A DNA stretch of 7,437 nucleotides. It comes from Candidatus Dadabacteria bacterium (GTDB lineage: Bacteria > Desulfobacterota_D > UBA1144 > Nemesobacterales > UBA2774). Shown one piece after another: positions 7,144 to 7,437 of the stretch. Numbering within the stretch: the stretch's first letter is position 1; the number at the start of each line of letters is the position of its first letter. The notes below the pieces were generated by a model, which had not been told where the DNA came from, did no database searches, and saw only the letters and a program-made list of their open reading frames with translations. The stretch lies in assembly GCA_030632765.1 (NCBI GenBank), contig DAOVUC010000078.1, positions 1 to 7,437 on the forward strand, given 5' to 3'. A program made the position numbers and the translations under genes.

Positions 7144-7193
7144 GAACTCTGTCGCCGCATCAAGTTCCAATAATTAAGAGCGGGTTAAGCAAT

Positions 7194-7221
7194 GTGACAT
7201 ACACGACATTTCAGCTATAAT
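7194..7221 (+). promoter_or_regulatory. Probable sigma70-type promoter of the thioredoxin gene
   Basis: GTGACA (7194-7199, five of six matches) and a perfect TATAAT (7216-7221) are separated by 16 bases. Transcription would start about 25 bases before the ATG at 7252. This is the best promoter match in the window and fits a constitutively expressed housekeeping gene. The rest of the 108-base gap after the channel gene shows no convincing terminator hairpin. Confidence 0.6.
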
Positions 7222-7251
7222 ATCATTCAAATTATTTTTAAGGAGAATTAT

Positions 7252-7437
7252 ATGGCCAGTGACGCGATAATCGTGTTAAGCGACTCAACCTTTGAATCAG
7301 AAGTAGTAAACAGTGATGTGCCTGTATTAGTAGATTTTTGGGCACCATGGTGCGGTCCTTGCCGGGCTGTCGCTCCGATTGTAGAGGAGATTTCTTCATC
7401 TTATGAGGGGAAAATCAAGGTAGGCAAAATGAATGTA
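7252..7437 (+). CDS. trxA: Thioredoxin (partial, N-terminal 62 residues)
   Basis: The reading frame runs open to the window edge and gives 62 of the usual ~105-110 residues. Thioredoxin is a cytoplasmic dithiol reductant of proteins such as ribonucleotide reductase, recharged by thioredoxin reductase. The active site WCGPC is at 33-37 within the classical [20 protein letters not shown] (25-44), with the conserved buried Asp at 28. There is no signal peptide, which argues for the cytoplasmic protein over periplasmic thiol-disulfide relatives. AGGAG (7241-7245) lies six bases before the ATG, and a separate promoter precedes it, so it is probably unconnected with the efflux genes. The cis-proline and the C-terminal part lie outside the window. 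Confidence 0.95.
   Translation, partial: MASDAIIVLSDSTFESEVVNSDVPVLVDFWAPWCGPCRAVAPIVEEISSSYEGKIKVGKMNV

Noticed and set aside
1..7437. CRISPR arrays, insertion sequences, tRNA or rRNA genes
   Set aside because: No spaced direct repeats, transposase-like reading frame, terminal repeats or RNA gene sequences were seen on either strand.

Overview
The window carries a tripartite RND multidrug-type efflux system from a Gram-negative (diderm) bacterium, flanked by two cut housekeeping genes. An inner-membrane RND pump, a periplasmic adaptor and a TolC-type outer-membrane channel together require a two-membrane envelope. Base composition is moderately AT-rich, arginine is often AGA/AGG, and ribosome binding sites are good Shine-Dalgarno sequences. 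I cannot name the taxon. The Hal2/SAL1-like nucleotidase and the pump type would fit a deltaproteobacterial-like or candidate-phylum lineage, but that is inference.

Layout: 1-215 (minus) is the N-terminal part of a Hal2/SAL1-type 3'(2'),5'-bisphosphate nucleotidase, with its own probable promoter at 248-275. 361-3537 (minus) is the RND pump. 3563-4663 (minus) is its membrane-fusion adaptor. 4749-5387 (minus) is a TetR-family regulator. 5388-5631 is a 244-base divergent intergenic region with two promoters and several inverted repeats. 5632-7143 (plus) is the TolC-family channel. 7252-7437 (plus) is the start of a thioredoxin with its own promoter, cut by the window edge.

How they work together: tetR, adaptor and pump read in one direction with gaps of 85 and 25 bases and probably form one operon. 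The outer-membrane channel is transcribed divergently from the same intergenic region. The adaptor carries the RxxxLxxxxxxS hairpin-tip motif used to dock on TolC-type channels, so the four genes make a self-contained regulated pump. A near-perfect operator-like palindrome (5408-5429) lies on the tetR promoter and suggests autorepression with induction by a pump substrate. A different palindrome (5526-5543) sits just upstream of the channel promoter, so the channel may answer to a second regulator.

Nothing here looks like a wholly new system. The points most worth checking are the unusual proton-relay residues of the pump, the two-palindrome control region, and the eukaryote-like nucleotidase fragment.
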